64,000 nt of DNA, taken from contig CM055315.2 in the NCBI GenBank assembly GCA_029255685.2, positions 69,345,681 to 69,409,680 on the forward strand. Reading direction: 5' to 3'. Below the pieces are notes generated by a model. That model was not told the origin of the DNA. It searched no databases and saw only the letters and a list, made by a program, of their open reading frames with translations. This stretch comes from Silene conica. Lineage: Eukaryota > Streptophyta > Magnoliopsida > Caryophyllales > Caryophyllaceae. Below, piece by piece: positions 24,212 to 37,198 of this stretch; the first letter of the stretch is position 1, and each line of letters opens with the position of its first letter. The translations under genes and the position numbers were made by a program.

Positions 24212-24888
24212 ATTGGTTATTACACGGTGAAGTGCACATGACATCAAAAATTGTTTTCAAATCTTTTCTACTATTTATATTTTTAAATAGGTAAGAGTGT
24301 AAAATATCTTTTTTATAGGAAAATCTTTTTAGGTTGTACAAAGTTGGTAATGCTACAAAGAATGATTAAATTATGAGTTATTGTATCTTCTAATTACCAT
24401 ATTAAGTACACACCTATCCCTAGTTGTCGTCATCTACTCTAAAACATGATTATGGTTTCCTTGGATGACACGAGACAACGTGTACCTCGATTTGTGCGCC
24501 TCTCTAGCAACGGCCCAACGGCTTGTTAGGGTTAGCGTATATATCGAAATATATGATAGATATTTTATCTTATGAGATAGATATTTAAGAATCATATATG
24601 TACACAAATTAATTAAGATATTTTGGAATAAAATATTTTTATTCTATATCTTATCTTATAGGCAGTTAGGAAATTTATTATAAATCTTAAAGATAGTCAA
24701 TATATTTATAAGATTATTATTTCCTAAATAAAAGATTTAAGATAGAATTTAATCATGAATAATATTCGTGATATTATTCTCGACATCTAGGGTTTGTTAA
24801 GCAACTTAGATCGTCTATAATTCCTATATAAGAAGACCTAAATGAATCTATACTCACGCTTTCCAAACGCAATTTACGAATACATTAA

Positions 24889-25319
24889 GGGTGTGTTTGG
24901 ATAATAAAAATGGAGGGAAAGGGAGGGGAGGTGGAATGAGGGAAGAGAAAGGGAAAGAAAGGAAACGGAGGGGGAATGAAGAGGGGTTGTTTGGATAGCA
25001 AAATTAAAGTGGAGGGAAATGGAGGAGGATGAAGGAAAAAGGTGATTTAAGTGCATTGGAGGATGGAGAGAGTTAAGTCATATTAGAAGAGTATTTGGTC
25101 CTATTATTGTTAAATAAGAGTCAAAAGAAAGTTTTCCTTCCAAATCTTGCCAACAATGAATAGATTATAAATTGGTCTACTGAAGGGAAATTAAATCCTC
25201 CCATTTCTCTCCCCTTCCATTTTCGTCCTTCCATATATTGTAACCAAACAATGGAAATTGAATCCCTCCCTTTTCTCTCCCCTCCCCTTCCCTCCAATTC
25301 TCTCAATCAAAACACACCC
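24889..25319. mobile_element. Tourist-type MITE in the SIRE-like LTR
   Basis: The left end GGGTGTGTTTGG is mirrored at the right (CAAAACACACCC), with TAA on both sides (24886-24888 and 25320-25322). The 431-bp body is purine-rich on the left and pyrimidine-rich on the right and has no coding capacity. Confidence 0.85.
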
Positions 25320-26022
25320 TAAGTCTTTTGCAAAAATTGTTTTATGTTTTATACTTTGTTTTTGCAAGTCTTGATTTTTGAAAAGTCTTGTGCAACACTC
25401 GTGTCGGTTTTAGTTATATCGTTATAAGACCAATAGTGCTTAATTTGGTTCTATATTCGTTTTGTACAGAAACATCAAGGAATAATTGAAACACTTTCTT
25501 ATTAACGTAAGATAGATTGAGTATTTAGTGATACTCGTAGTGTGGGAAAATATCTGTATATATTCCCAATTCTTTATATGCAGGATTATAACAAATTTAT
25601 AATGTACGATTTATAGTCATAAACGAAGAACAAGATACAAAGATTGAGATTAAGAATTAACCTTCTGTCCTTGCAAAGGCCTAAGATCAGATATCAAAAC
25701 AGATATCCTAATCGTTGCACCCAAGATGTCCTGAGAAATACCCTTTCCTGAGCTTGAAACTGCAAAATTACCTTTAATTTTGTGTAAGATGAAAGCTAGA
25801 GAGAGAGAGCAGAGAAGTAGTCGTGTAACTCGTATGTCATAGGGAGGAGTGCCAAGAGGTATTTATAAGGGGTGTTAGTTGATAGTCAGTATATCACTTA
25901 ACCACCTTACATAGTTTAGATAGGATTCTCAAATCCGTATCTGAGTCTACCTAAACTACTGCCTAAACAAGTAACAAACTCAATCTCATGGCACTACCTA
26001 CTACTGACCGAAATTCCTTCCA

Positions 26023-26640
26023 TTCATGTAATAGTTTTCCCTGAATAAAGAAAAATCATCATGAAGTGAATGAAACATTCAATCAATGATCACGTTCTCA
26101 CTAATCTTGTAGTTTAGGGACTCCAATTTCTCGACATTCTCAATCATATTGAGAATGTGTGGGCTAACTGGTTGGCCCTTTCGGAGTTTCGCATCGAATA
26201 AGCGACAGGTGTACTCATATGAAACGATTCTTGGTGCTTTTGAGAATTCGTTTGTGAGAGTGGTGAAAATCTTATTTGCACCATGGCAAATGAAGCGTCT
26301 TTGCAAATTGGATTCCATTGCAAAGATAAGTACGTTCTTTATCGCACCCGCTTCCATAACGAAATCACTATAAGCTTGTGATACGTTAGCTCTAGCAATG
26401 GGGCCTGGGTTAGGTGGTAACGGCTCAGTCAAATACTTGAGCTTACCATCAGCTACGGCTGCATTCCGTAATGCAGCCTCCTAGTCCGCAAAGTTGAACC
26501 CATCATTTTTCAGTCGCGTGGACTGATTCATGTGGTCCATAAAAGCCTTAAGCCATGATTATTTTCTTAGTGTGGCACTAGACATATGGGCATCATTATG
26601 ATCAGCCATAATATTTGCAGTATTATTGTTCTGTTTAGAT
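26023..26640 (-). pseudogene. Copia B gag remnant
   Basis: The text closely matches the copia A gag (for example KIFTTLTNEFSKAPRIVSYE). Broken fossil; function as described for copia A. Confidence 0.8.
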
Positions 26641-27105
26641 GAATTCTACACTGTAAAGAAGAAATTAACACTTAATAACCATACCAACGTTTTGTAAATA
26701 GTCTAGCAAAAACAGTTTAATGCAATGACTTTAGCATTTATATAATTGATCTTCCTCAAGAACTATATAAATGATCCCAAGACTCAATTTCAGTAAATTA
26801 ATAAGCTAACCTCTTGGCTAATTCTACATTTAGAATTCTTGGTCGATAAATTTCTATAAATTTTATCTTTAGTCCACCACAACCACAGGATCGTACGAGG
26901 GTCATGATGTTGAGGTAAAATAAGTCAACAACTACAACTTACCCAACGTAGAAGGGGTCATATGGAGAGTAAGGTCCTATATGTCTGGCGACAAAGAAGG
27001 GATTCATAGTAATTTGACTTATAAAAGACTAATCTCAATTTTAGGTTATAGAGGAAGATCCTATCATCTTTAATTTTAATTTATTTAAGTGAACAAATAT
27101 CTAGC

Positions 27106-27175
27106 CACTACTACAATTCCCTTATGTTTCCGACGCTTTATGATCGACGCTTCAATAAGTGTCGACCCATTTTCC
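27106..27175. promoter_or_regulatory. Left TIR and subterminal repeats of the CACTA element
   Basis: The TIR CACTACTACAA is followed by motifs CCGACGCTTT, TCGACGCTTC and GTGTCGAC. In the family, such subterminal repeats bind the TNPA-type protein. Confidence 0.8.
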
Positions 27176-27599
27176 CACTTTACACCAAATAATTGATAAA
27201 ATATTAAAATTTTATTGTTACCGCGCTGAAAAAAGATTACTAAATTTTGGTATCCCGCTCTCGCATCATCACTACCACTTCAACTGCCTTTGTTCCCAAA
27301 TTAAACCAAACTCTCAAAATTCCATTGAAGAAACCCTAAAAATTTACAGCGCGCGTCAATTCTTCATCATCCCTTTATTGTTCATCAATTTATTCCCTTA
27401 ATACTTTCCTAACCCTAATTTATTTACTCCCAAAATTCGTTAGATGTTAATTAATCAACACCGTTCTTGATTTTTTTACCATCTGTTCATCATCGACGAA
27501 TTGTTGATCGAATTGATCGAATTGTTGCGACTCTCGTTGTTCATATCCGGAGACAGCTAAACAGGTACGTAATAATTAACCGTTTATTGTGTGTGTTTA

Positions 27600-28185
27600 T
27601 TCTCGATTTTGATTGTTGAATGTACTGTATTATTGCCTCGTTACTTTGATATCATGTGATATTTCGTTCTTGGTTGTTGTTCGTTCTTGGTTGTTGTGAT
27701 TATATGATTGATTGTTGTGATTATATGATTTAATGTGCTGAAGTATTGATCTTTATTCTCGATTTCGATTGTTGAATGTACTGTATTATTGCCTCGTTCA
27801 TTCGTTCATTCGTTTCTCCTATTTTATCTTCTGCTTCATTCGTTCCTGGATTATGTTCTGCATATCCCTTATAATCCTTTGAGGCCTGATGATTTTGTAA
27901 TTAATTCTGCTTTCATTACGCTGCTGCCAAATAAAATACCAACACGTATTCAGTGCCAGTCTACTTACCCTCTTCTGCAACTGAGAATTCCCATGATTTA
28001 AGTCCTGCAAAATTCAGACTCAGCCATCCTCCTATTCCAGTCACCAAAATCTTACTATAAGGACAATTGTAAAACAGATGCTCCTTTGTTTCAGTTTCTT
28101 GTTCACACAAAGCACATTGATGTGATTATATGATTGATTGTTGTGATTATATGATTTATTAATGTGCTGAAGTATCTGATCTTTA
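27600..28185. repeat. Duplicated CACTA leader block with inserted LINE piece
   Basis: A block of about 155 bp (27600-27755) starts TTCTCGATTTTGATTG and ends GATCTTTA. It recurs in two halves: 27756-27805 matches its left part and 28121-28185 its right part, with small differences. The LINE fragment lies between the two halves. Confidence 0.75.
27819..28120 (-). pseudogene. LINE (L1-type) ORF2 3' fragment captured by the CACTA element
   Basis: On the minus strand from 28120 the text QCALCEQETETKEHLFYNCP matches the zinc-binding zf-RVT pattern near the end of plant L1 reverse transcriptase ORFs (C-x2-C, then H and C). The frame then shifts to NTCWYFIWQQRNESRI and IIRPQRIIRDMQNIIQ, which is the usual tail of these ORFs (xIWxxRN then RPxxIIRxxQ). 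It has no upstream RT domain and no poly(A) tail, so it was captured as a piece rather than inserted by target-primed reverse transcription. It sits in the leader upstream of the CACTA transposase. Confidence 0.8.
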
Positions 28186-28197
28186 CGATGTGTAGTC

Positions 28198-31100
28198 ATG
28201 GATACTAGCTGGATTACCTTGCCAAATGACCATCCCGATTACATAAATGAATGTAGGCAGTTTATTGAAATAGCAAAGGAAAATCTTGTAGAAAGGAAAA
28301 CAAAATGCCCGTGTAAGAGTTGTAAGTTACGTTATTACTTCACACTGGGTGAAATAGAGGGTCATATTTTGTTCAAAGGGTTTTACCAGAAGTATACGGA
28401 TTGGTTTTGGCATGGTAAAAGGGATGTTCTTGATCATTTGCATGGAGAAAGTAGGGTAGAACCCTTAGTGGGTCGTGATGATATGAGAGGTTTACTTAAT
28501 GCAGTTTATGGGACTAATTATCCTAACCATTCTAGACATATTATTGATGATAATACTTTTGGTGGCTCGGACGAATTAGAACAAGAAGTCGACTTTGATG
28601 ACTTGTCGATGGGATTTAGCTCTCATGGTGGGTCCGATAATGAATTTGAGAACGCTTACGATGGTAGGACCGATGACTACTCTAACAACCCCCATAACCT
28701 CAACAATAAAGAAAACAGTAACTATAAAAGATTGTTGGACGCTGCAAACGAGGAACTTTACGATGGCTGTCAATCTTTTTCAAAGTTGTCATTCCTTCTA
28801 CACTTATACCATATTAAATGTATGTTTCATTGGTCTAATGAGTCATTTAACAAGTTACTTGAACTTCTACTTCAAGCGTTTCCTCAAGTAAGAGAGTTTC
28901 CAACAACCTTTTATGAGGGTAAGAAGATAATAAATGATTTAGGGCTCGGATATGAAAATATTCATGCTTGCCCGAGGAATTGCATGCTATTTTGGGAGGA
29001 GAATAGTGACAAAGAGGAGTGTAGTAAATGTCACACATCGAGATGGGAAAAAGTTAAAGGTAAAAAAGGTAAAGGTCTAGCTAAGAAGGCGGCCAAAACT
29101 ATGAGGTATTTTCCCCTCATTCCTAGACTAGAGAGGATATACATGTCATCTAAAACAGCTGAAGATATGATATGGCATCATAGAGATCGTGTAAAAGATG
29201 GAAAACTTAGGCATCCAGCTGACGCGTTAGCATGGGAACAATTTGATTCTCGGTATCCTCTATTTGCAGCTGATCCTCGAAGCGTTAGGCTAGCCTTAGC
29301 TAGTGACGGGTTTAACCCTTACCGTTTGATGAATACAACTTATAGCACGTGGCCAGTTATTTTGATTCCTTATAACTTGCCACCATGGTTGTGTATGAAA
29401 CCCTCTTCATTTCTTTTGTCATGTATTATTCCTGGAAAATCTAGTCCAGGAATTGACATTGATGTGTATCTCCAACCTTTAATTAAAGAGTTGAAGTTGT
29501 TATGGAGCGGTGTTGATGCATTTGACGCCTTTAAGGGTGAAACTTTCAAACTCCGGGCAGCATTACACAGTACTATTAACGATTTTCCGGCGTACGCTAT
29601 GTTATCTGGATGGAGTACTTCTGGTTATGATGCTTGTCCACGCTGTACCTATTCAACTAATTCTGGAAGATTTGGGGGCAAGATTTGCTATGTGGGACAT
29701 AGGAATTGGTTGGATCCAGATCATCACTATCGTTCTCAAGCCAATTTGTTTGATGGTACGATAGCAAATGGCTGCGCTCCTAAATCTATGAGTGGGTCTG
29801 ATGTCTTAGAACAACAAAAAAAAAATTGAATATACGTATGGAAAGACCACAAAAAGATTGAAAAGACCAAAAAGAGCAAGGGAAGTTGGTGTGTCGACTA
29901 ACATGGTTAGTGATGGTAACTGTGAAGATAATAATCATAATTTGTGGAATAAGAAGAGTATATTTTTTGAGTTGGCCTATTGGGAACACAACCCACTGAG
30001 ACATAATTTAGATGTTATGCACATTGAGAAAAATGTGTGTGACAATATATTAGGGACACTTTTAGATATGGATAAGAGCAGAGACGATGTGAATGCAAGA
30101 ATTGGTCTAAAGAAGTTGGGCATAAAGGAACATCTCTGGCTTCAAGAACGCCCCAATCGAGAACCGTACATGCCTCCAGCTTCATACACCATGTCTAATG
30201 AGGAGAAAGAACGATTTTTGAAAGTCTTGCAAAAGATTAGAGCTCCTGATGGGTATGGCTCAAACATCTCTAGATGCGTGAATATGAAACAGAGAAAACT
30301 CATTAATCTTAAGAGCCACGACAATCATGTCTTAATGCAAGATATACTTCCAGTGGCATTAAGGGCATCCAAGGCTACTAAAGTTATTGACTTACTTGGC
30401 GAATTATCTTGCTTTTTCAAGTCTCTTTGTTCCCATACCCTCGAGCACGACGAGTTAGATGCCCTTCAGTCAAAAATTGTGATAATACTATGTCGTATGG
30501 AAATGGAGTTCATGCCAACCTTTTTCACAATTATGGTTCACCTATTAGTTCACTTAGCCGAGGAGGCGAAACTTGGTGGTCCGGTCCAATATAGATGGAT
30601 GTACCCTATTGAAAGGTAATTATCACAAATAAATTTTTTTAATTAAGTGGCTGTTTTAAGTAGTTTTCCTAATAAACTGATGTTGTGAACTTTCTAAAAG
30701 GTATTTGGCTCACTTAAAATCATATGTAAGGAATAAAGCTCGGCCAGAGGGATCAATTGCTGAAGGGTACATGCTTGAGGAGACAATAACATTTTGTTCA
30801 AGATATTTGGAAGGTGTTGAGACTATCTTCAATAGAACAAAGAGGAATGACGACGGTAGTCAGGACATGAGTGATTATTTGTTTCGCTCCGGTGGTCGAG
30901 TTATTGGTATGACAGAAAAAGTACGACTTGATGACAAAAGTTTAAAACAAGCTCATCGCTACGTTTTGCTTCATTCTGATGAGATGAAAGAAGTAATGAA
31001 GTAAGTATAAACGACTATCAAATTTTAAGGATTTATCACTTATCGTTCATATAATTTGCTAATGATTCTTTCTCCAATCTTTCGAAGTGAGTTTCTTGAC

Positions 31101-31761
31101 TATAAGCGGCGGGAGATCACTGTCACCCAAAGTAATGAAAATGAATGGATTATCAAAGAATTTGCAGACTGGTTATAAGCACAGGTTTACCCCTTGTTTA
31201 AAAATTCAAAATGTGGTTTGGAGTTATTAAACTTCATATTGACAGTCGTTTATACTTACTTCATTACTTCTTTCATAGGTGCAAAACCTAGATACAAGTA
31301 CCCCAGAAGGACAACTTAGGGAAGCTCTGGCAGGTGGTTTAAACAGTCATGGTAAAAGGTTGACAGGATTTATGATCAATGGATATAAATTCCTAACGGT
31401 TGATCGGGAGGAAAAGCGAAGTACTCAAAATTCTGGAGTTATGGTCGAAGCCGATGGTCAAACATATTATGGAAAACTAAAGGATATTTATGAATTAGAT
31501 TATTTTGGTAGTTGCAAAGTTGTAATGTTCAATTGTGCTTGGGTTGACATACACAGGGGTGTTAGGAGGTTTGAAGATGGGAGTGTTTGTGTCAATTTTT
31601 CTAAGTTAATGCACACTGGTCGAAATTTAGCCGATGATCCATTTGTTTTCTCGTGTCAAGCAAAACAGGTTTTTTATGTCGAAGATGAGATGCAAAAAGG
31701 CTGGTCTTATGTAATTAGTACTAAACCTAGGGATCTTATTGAAACCGGCGAGATTATGTAG
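28198..31761 (+). pseudogene. CACTA TNPD/Tnp2-like transposase gene (two lesions)
   Basis: Exons by reading frame and splice sites: 28198-30615, 30701-31000, 31088-31184 and 31279-31761, all with GT...AG introns. The N-terminus (MDTSWITLPNDHPDYI, CPCKSC, FWHGK) is the transposon-associated domain. The middle carries Tnp2 hallmarks (RLALASDGFNPY, TYSTWPVILIPYNLPPWLCM, LSGWSTSGYDACPRC). HNLDVMHIEKNVCDNILGTL and WMYPIERYLAHLK mark the DUF4218 region, and KRSTQNSGVMVEA marks DUF4216. This is the catalytic nuclear transposase of En/Spm elements, which cuts at the TIRs together with the second protein. There are two lesions: the frame shifts in the run of ten A at 29816-29825, and an in-frame TAA lies at 31176-31178. 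The frame is otherwise open, so the loss is recent. Confidence 0.92.
30984..31276. repeat. 38-bp inverted repeat around the third transposase exon
   Basis: 30984-31021 (ATGAAAGAAGTAATGAAG...) and 31239-31276 are reverse complements with one mismatch. They lie 217 bp apart. The left arm spans the exon-2 end and donor site at 31001. The right arm ends two bases before the acceptor at 31278. The 97-bp exon 31088-31184 lies in the loop. Confidence 0.9.
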
Positions 31762-33462
31762 AATAGTTACTTTTTTTTATACTTTTAGTTTTTGTATACC
31801 TTTGAGGTCGGATAATTTTAATTATTAATCTAAATAATTTTTTTTGGTTTGTGTTATGACGCATGTCTTGAACAAGTAACTTTATTTGTTTATCGTTTTA
31901 TATTATATATAAAACTGACTTTATTGTTTATTGTAGGTGTATTAACGAGTATCCCTTTCAAAGACGAGTTGTATCACTTTCTGCAATTGAGGTATGGTGC
32001 AAGATCTGTCTATGCAACTGTGACATTGACAACATATGTGTTGAGTTTGTCCTACTGTCTGTCTTTGCTACTAACCTCTTCTTCAGTACATCATGATCGG
32101 GATATAATGGTGAGTGTTTGTGATTGTTTGTGATTGTTATAATGCAGGAATATAAAGGAGCTGATTTTTGTAGGTTAGCAGAGCTGCAGAGGTAAATCTA
32201 GTTGGTTGAACTGTTGTCGTTTAGGTTTTATGTTCTATGTATGTGATAATTCGCATATCATTTTGTATTTTAGTGACTAGTGATAGATCCTTAGCAATAC
32301 AGAATAAGATATGCATGAAACTGCGCATTTGATTTACTGCTGTGTAATACTCTGTCTGTTTTCCAACTGCGCATTTGATTTACTGCTGCCCTCTCCCTGC
32401 ATTACTCAGTCCCACCTTGTTGCTGGTTGAAATGCAGGATTAGTATCTGCCACCTTAGTTACATACGTGGTTCAGGGCTGTTTCTAGTCTATTGCATTGC
32501 TTATGTTTGTTTAGTGCTTTTACTGCTCTACTGTACCACTACACACTACTCCATAAATGTCTGTGTTGTGCTCACTACTACTGCATACTCTACTGAAAAC
32601 CACTGCAATCATAGTACTGCACACTGTCACTATGTTCAGATAGTACTATACCCCATACATGCCACTACACTACTACTCTATTACACTACCATGCACTATT
32701 ATCCATCTGATACTACTTACCCTGCTCATTGCATTCATTGCTATACATTGATCACTTCTGTTTCATGCCATTATTATACTGTTGGTCTGTCACGCTATAA
32801 TGCAATGATATTACTCTCCTCTGCTGTTGTTATGTAGCTACTGTATCCATGTGGTTTCTGACTCCCTGTGTGTCTGTCTACTGCCACCTACTGCTCACTG
32901 CTACTGCTGCTCACGGTCTGCACTTACTACACTCACTACTCTACTGTACATACGACAAATCTGTCCAATTCCAGATGCACATTCAGTGATATTGTTTACT
33001 GAATAGTGCTGCTGCTGCGTTTTCTGCCATTTAATGTATGTCCTCTGCTGTTGCGAATTCTGATAGTAACTCCAGTGCAGCTGCTAGTCTGTACATTGCT
33101 GTTCTTTTGTTACCCATTTACTGCTATTACCATTGATGTGTAAATCAGCATCCTAGCATCATTTACTGGCCATATGGTTAAAGACTTGAGACATATATAT
33201 GAGCCACTGAATAATGCCTTATAGTGCCTTCATGATATATTATCTTTGGAACTTTAAGAAAGTTCATATTTACTTCCTCTAGAGTTTTTTGACCCTTTTT
33301 GTGATATTGATGTACATCTTTTCCTTATCACATGTACTGATATATATTCATCTTTTTAGGAATATTCATCTTTTTAGGTAAATCTTGCTGCTGAAATTAG
33401 CAATGCTGTTCGTTATACTTTATTGTTTATTGTAGGTGTATTAACGAGTATCACTTTCAAAG
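31762..33462 (+). other. CACTA spacer between the two genes, with a duplicated acceptor block
   Basis: No convincing coding exon. A 53-bp block with a pyrimidine-rich acceptor (TTATTGTTTATTGTAG) occurs at 31918-31970 and again at 33417-33469 with two substitutions. The second copy carries the ATG of gene 2, while the first has ACG at that place. Between them, 32330-33130 is a biased stretch rich in CTACTG and CACTACT words. The open frame at 32427-32837 follows from this bias and has no known motif. Confidence 0.6.
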
Positions 33463-34881
33463 ATGAGTTACCGAAGCAAAAGGACCATGGCTCAAATGAA
33501 GTTGACGGAAGCTGGTGGGGCTAATGGGGGGGCTAATGGGCCAGTGCCATCATCAGATACTACTCAATCAGGAGCTACAGTTGCTACAGATGACAGATGG
33601 GGGCCATTTTGCCCTAAAAAACCCAAAGTATTACCTGATGTTAACTACTGTAATACCCCGATTTTAACTACGATACCTATGTTTATAATAGTTATAAGTG
33701 TCGTATCGATGTGATTTAAATGTTGCTAGTATTTGCTAAGTTGTTATAAAAGAGTTTTGAGGCTTGTGTTCGTAAGGGGGATCGAACACAAGACCTCATG
33801 CGTTGGTATGGGCCTCGGTTCTTGTGATGATAACACCAGCCCATACTTAGTTTTTACACAACCTTAGCAACCCTACCTTGTATGCCGTCATTTTTAGCAG
33901 ACTTTTACCCTAGGTTTGCCTACTCTTTTCCTATCTCAAATCACCACACATCTCAGCCGTCACCCCAAGGCTTAGGTTCGTCATTCCCTCGGTGGTTGTA
34001 AGGTGGCAAGGTGGTGGTCGATCACCTCGTAAAGTAGGTATGTTTAACGTTGTAATAGTCGGTTTTCATTTCTGCGTTTTTGGCATGCTTCGTTGAGTCT
34101 TATTTGTGGTTTGTTTGGTCTGTTTCTTTCGAGTAAGATAATCTTTGGGGTGTGGGTGTCGTGTTTAATGGTGGTCGTAGTTGTGTCAGTCACCGTGCTA
34201 CACCAGGGAGGGGGTTTTGTGATGACAGTCGCGAAGGCTCCTCTGTTTTGTTTATGTGACCAAGTCTGACCAACGACCTTGTTGGCTATATCGACACTTT
34301 TCCTTTGGCCGTGCCTTAGGTTGGTTTGGGTTAGGGAACAGAGGGTAGTCGGAAGAGGGTTGTGGTGATGGTAAGGGTGGTTACTGGTGGTGCTTACAGC
34401 GTCGTTTAAGGTGTTTCGCTCTCTGTTTCAGATCTGGGTTTTCTTTGTTGATTAGAATTTGGTTGTTTTGGGGGTGGCACCACCGCCGACTAGGGGGAGG
34501 TCGGTGCGGTGGTACCACCAAGTCGGGGTGTCTGGTGTCAGGGGGTGGTTGTGGTGTCAAGGCGGCGTCGTTCTGGTGGCTGTATGAGTGTCGAAGAAGG
34601 GAAGTGTGGGTCATGCCTGATGCTCGGCGTGCTGAACCAGGCCTGGTTTGGGCCCTGGTTCACCACGTCAGGGGTGGTCGAAGGGGTGGACGACGGTCGT
34701 GGTGGTAGGTGGTGGCCCGGGGACCAAGGGCTGGTGGTTGTAGATGGCTGCGGCAGGGCTGTGGTGGTGCAAGGAGGGTAGGTTTGGGTGTGAGTCGGGT
34801 TAGTTAGTTGTTGGGCTGTTTCGGGTTAGTTAGATGTTGGGCTGTTTCGTATTGTCGTTTATTGCTTATTATTATTATTAC

Positions 34882-34914
<33 letters not shown>

Positions 34915-37167
34915 TTATTATTATTGTTATCATTATTATTGTTATTGTTGTGGTTGTTGTTGTTGTTGTTTTATTCATTATTTGTGTTATTGGTCAATTA
35001 TTATTAAGGTGATTTTATAATTATAGGATAATAATGTTGTTCATATTAGTATCTTTATCATTAAGCATTTTATGGGCAAATGTTATAAGTGTGTATCATG
35101 CTTAATAAAAATTTAAGTTCTTCTTATTGTCTTTTTTTTTACCTATCATATTATTAGTAATTGTGTAGTGGAAATTGTTGTTAACATCGTTACTAGTAAT
35201 ATCAAATGTTATGGTTGTGTTTTATGTGCTATTATTACTATTATTATCCCATATGGTTTTATCATTATTCACATTTAATTGTAAGAGTAGTGATGTTGTT
35301 ATCATGTTACCATGGGTTGTATTTGTGTGATATATACTAGGTATGTTATTACTGTCTATATACAGTAAGTCTATAATTAGTAAGTTAATTGACAAGTGAT
35401 GATTTATGTAAATAAGGAGTTCATGATTATTGATGTGAGTTTGGATGGGGTCAAGTAATTTTAGTAATGCGATTGTATGGGTAGAGATTGATATTCAGTA
35501 CTAATTATAGGAACTGAGTTCGGTTGTTCAAGGTGGAACATTTCTAGCAGCTGTTCGGTTGTCAATCCGCAATTGAGGTAGGGGAAAATACTGATATCTG
35601 ATAATGTGCAATTTGTCCTTATTTGGTTTTGAGCATGTTAAATTACATATATCGTGTGATCATTATATGGTGTTATCTAAATCTTATTCTATGATATAAT
35701 ACATTGTGTTCATGATGGGCCTTGTGATATGGTGTTGGATCGGTGCGGAGTAATTATGGTGTTGGATCGGTGCGGAGTATTTATGGTGTTGGATCGGTGC
35801 GGAGTTTATTTGGCGTTGGATCGGTGCGGAGTTTATTTGGCGTTGGATCGGTGCGGAGTTTATTTGGCGTTGGATCGGTGCGGAGTATTTTGTATTGTTG
35901 TCTTAATTATCTTTCTACTCAACCTCGCGGTTGACCCTGTGTATTCGTGTACACCTACGATGATCCGGAATGAGGAGTAGATTTTACAGGTCAGAGACAG
36001 TTGGACTAGGAGCATGGGCATGGAGAGAGACATGGCATGGACCTACTTAGAATTAGATCACATTTAGATATCGTCAGTTGTACTTTCATTTTATCAAGTT
36101 TGGAACGCGTAGTTGATGTAATACCAAGTTCAAATTTAATCAGTATTTATATAAATTACCTTTGGTTTGTTTACCTTGTTATTCACTACCTCGGATATAC
36201 CGGGATGGTAACAGTCCTATTTATTTGGGAATGTCTTGCCAAAGGCTCTTAAATAAATGGGGGTGTTACAAAGTGGTATCAGAGCGAACGATCCTCAGGC
36301 CTAAACCAAATGAATAATAATGGATGTAGGAAGTGTCTAATAAAATGAACCCCGAGATGAGACTGATAGGAGCCCCAAAAAGGAACGGGATGAGTTAGGG
36401 GCCCCCTCAAACCAGACCTGGGCCCTTCTGTTCTGTCTCGGGAACCCAAGGAGAGTAATTGAAGAGTGGGGTAGATTATATAGCGACCTAGTTATCTTGT
36501 GCTAACGATTTTTGCAGGGGCGGAATGAGGTAAGTAATGATGTGTACATGGTTAGTGATGCATTGTCTTCTATGAGTTTGATATCGGAAAGTGATTGAGA
36601 AATGTATTACTTTAAGTATTGAGGACATGGAAATTGAAATACGAGTCTGAAATATAAGCTTGGCTAGTAGGATGATATGCATGAGAAGAATGCGACTGAT
36701 ATTGAAACGCTGATGGATATATATGACTGAATCGAAATTTTCAGGAATGGGTGTATATTTATTGTATACTGAATTAGAGTGATATGATCATGTGTTTTTG
36801 ATGTCTCGAATTGTCTATAGTGTATCTGGTTATTAAATGACTAACGTAACTTTTGCAATATATTACTTTGTATTTGGATATGACCTATCAGATTTAAATG
36901 TTGTAGTAATCCATGTCTAGTGATATGCGGGTGTGTTGCCTCATATATAAATATGTGATACGATGGTATATACATGCAATGTATAAATTTTGAGTAATTA
37001 GTTGGTTCTACTTCCAGTTTAGAAATCTTAACGTGTTCTAGATGACAGTTACAGTTTGAGTGATGAATACATATTAATATGGTAGTGTTTATGCATCAAT
37101 AATATGTCAACGTGTTATGGAAGAAAATGGTGGAGCTTCGTAGTAGAATGTGAAGTTGTAAAAGAAC

Positions 37168-37198
<31 letters not shown>

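Larger units (their letters stand above)
33649..36270 (+). repeat. LARD-2 5' LTR
   Basis: 2622 bp. It holds an ATT/GTT-type microsatellite (about 34862-34985) and six 27-bp repeats (35729-35890). It is paired with 39760-42170. Confidence 0.92.

Noticed and set aside
28576-28891. Alternative frames inside the CACTA transposase exon.
   Set aside because: They are shadows of the recognised transposase frame.
34445-35020. Overlapping glycine/arginine/valine-rich frames in the LARD-2 LTRs.
   Set aside because: They come from GGTGGT-rich and ATT-repeat sequence, appear in two or three frames at once and lack known domains.
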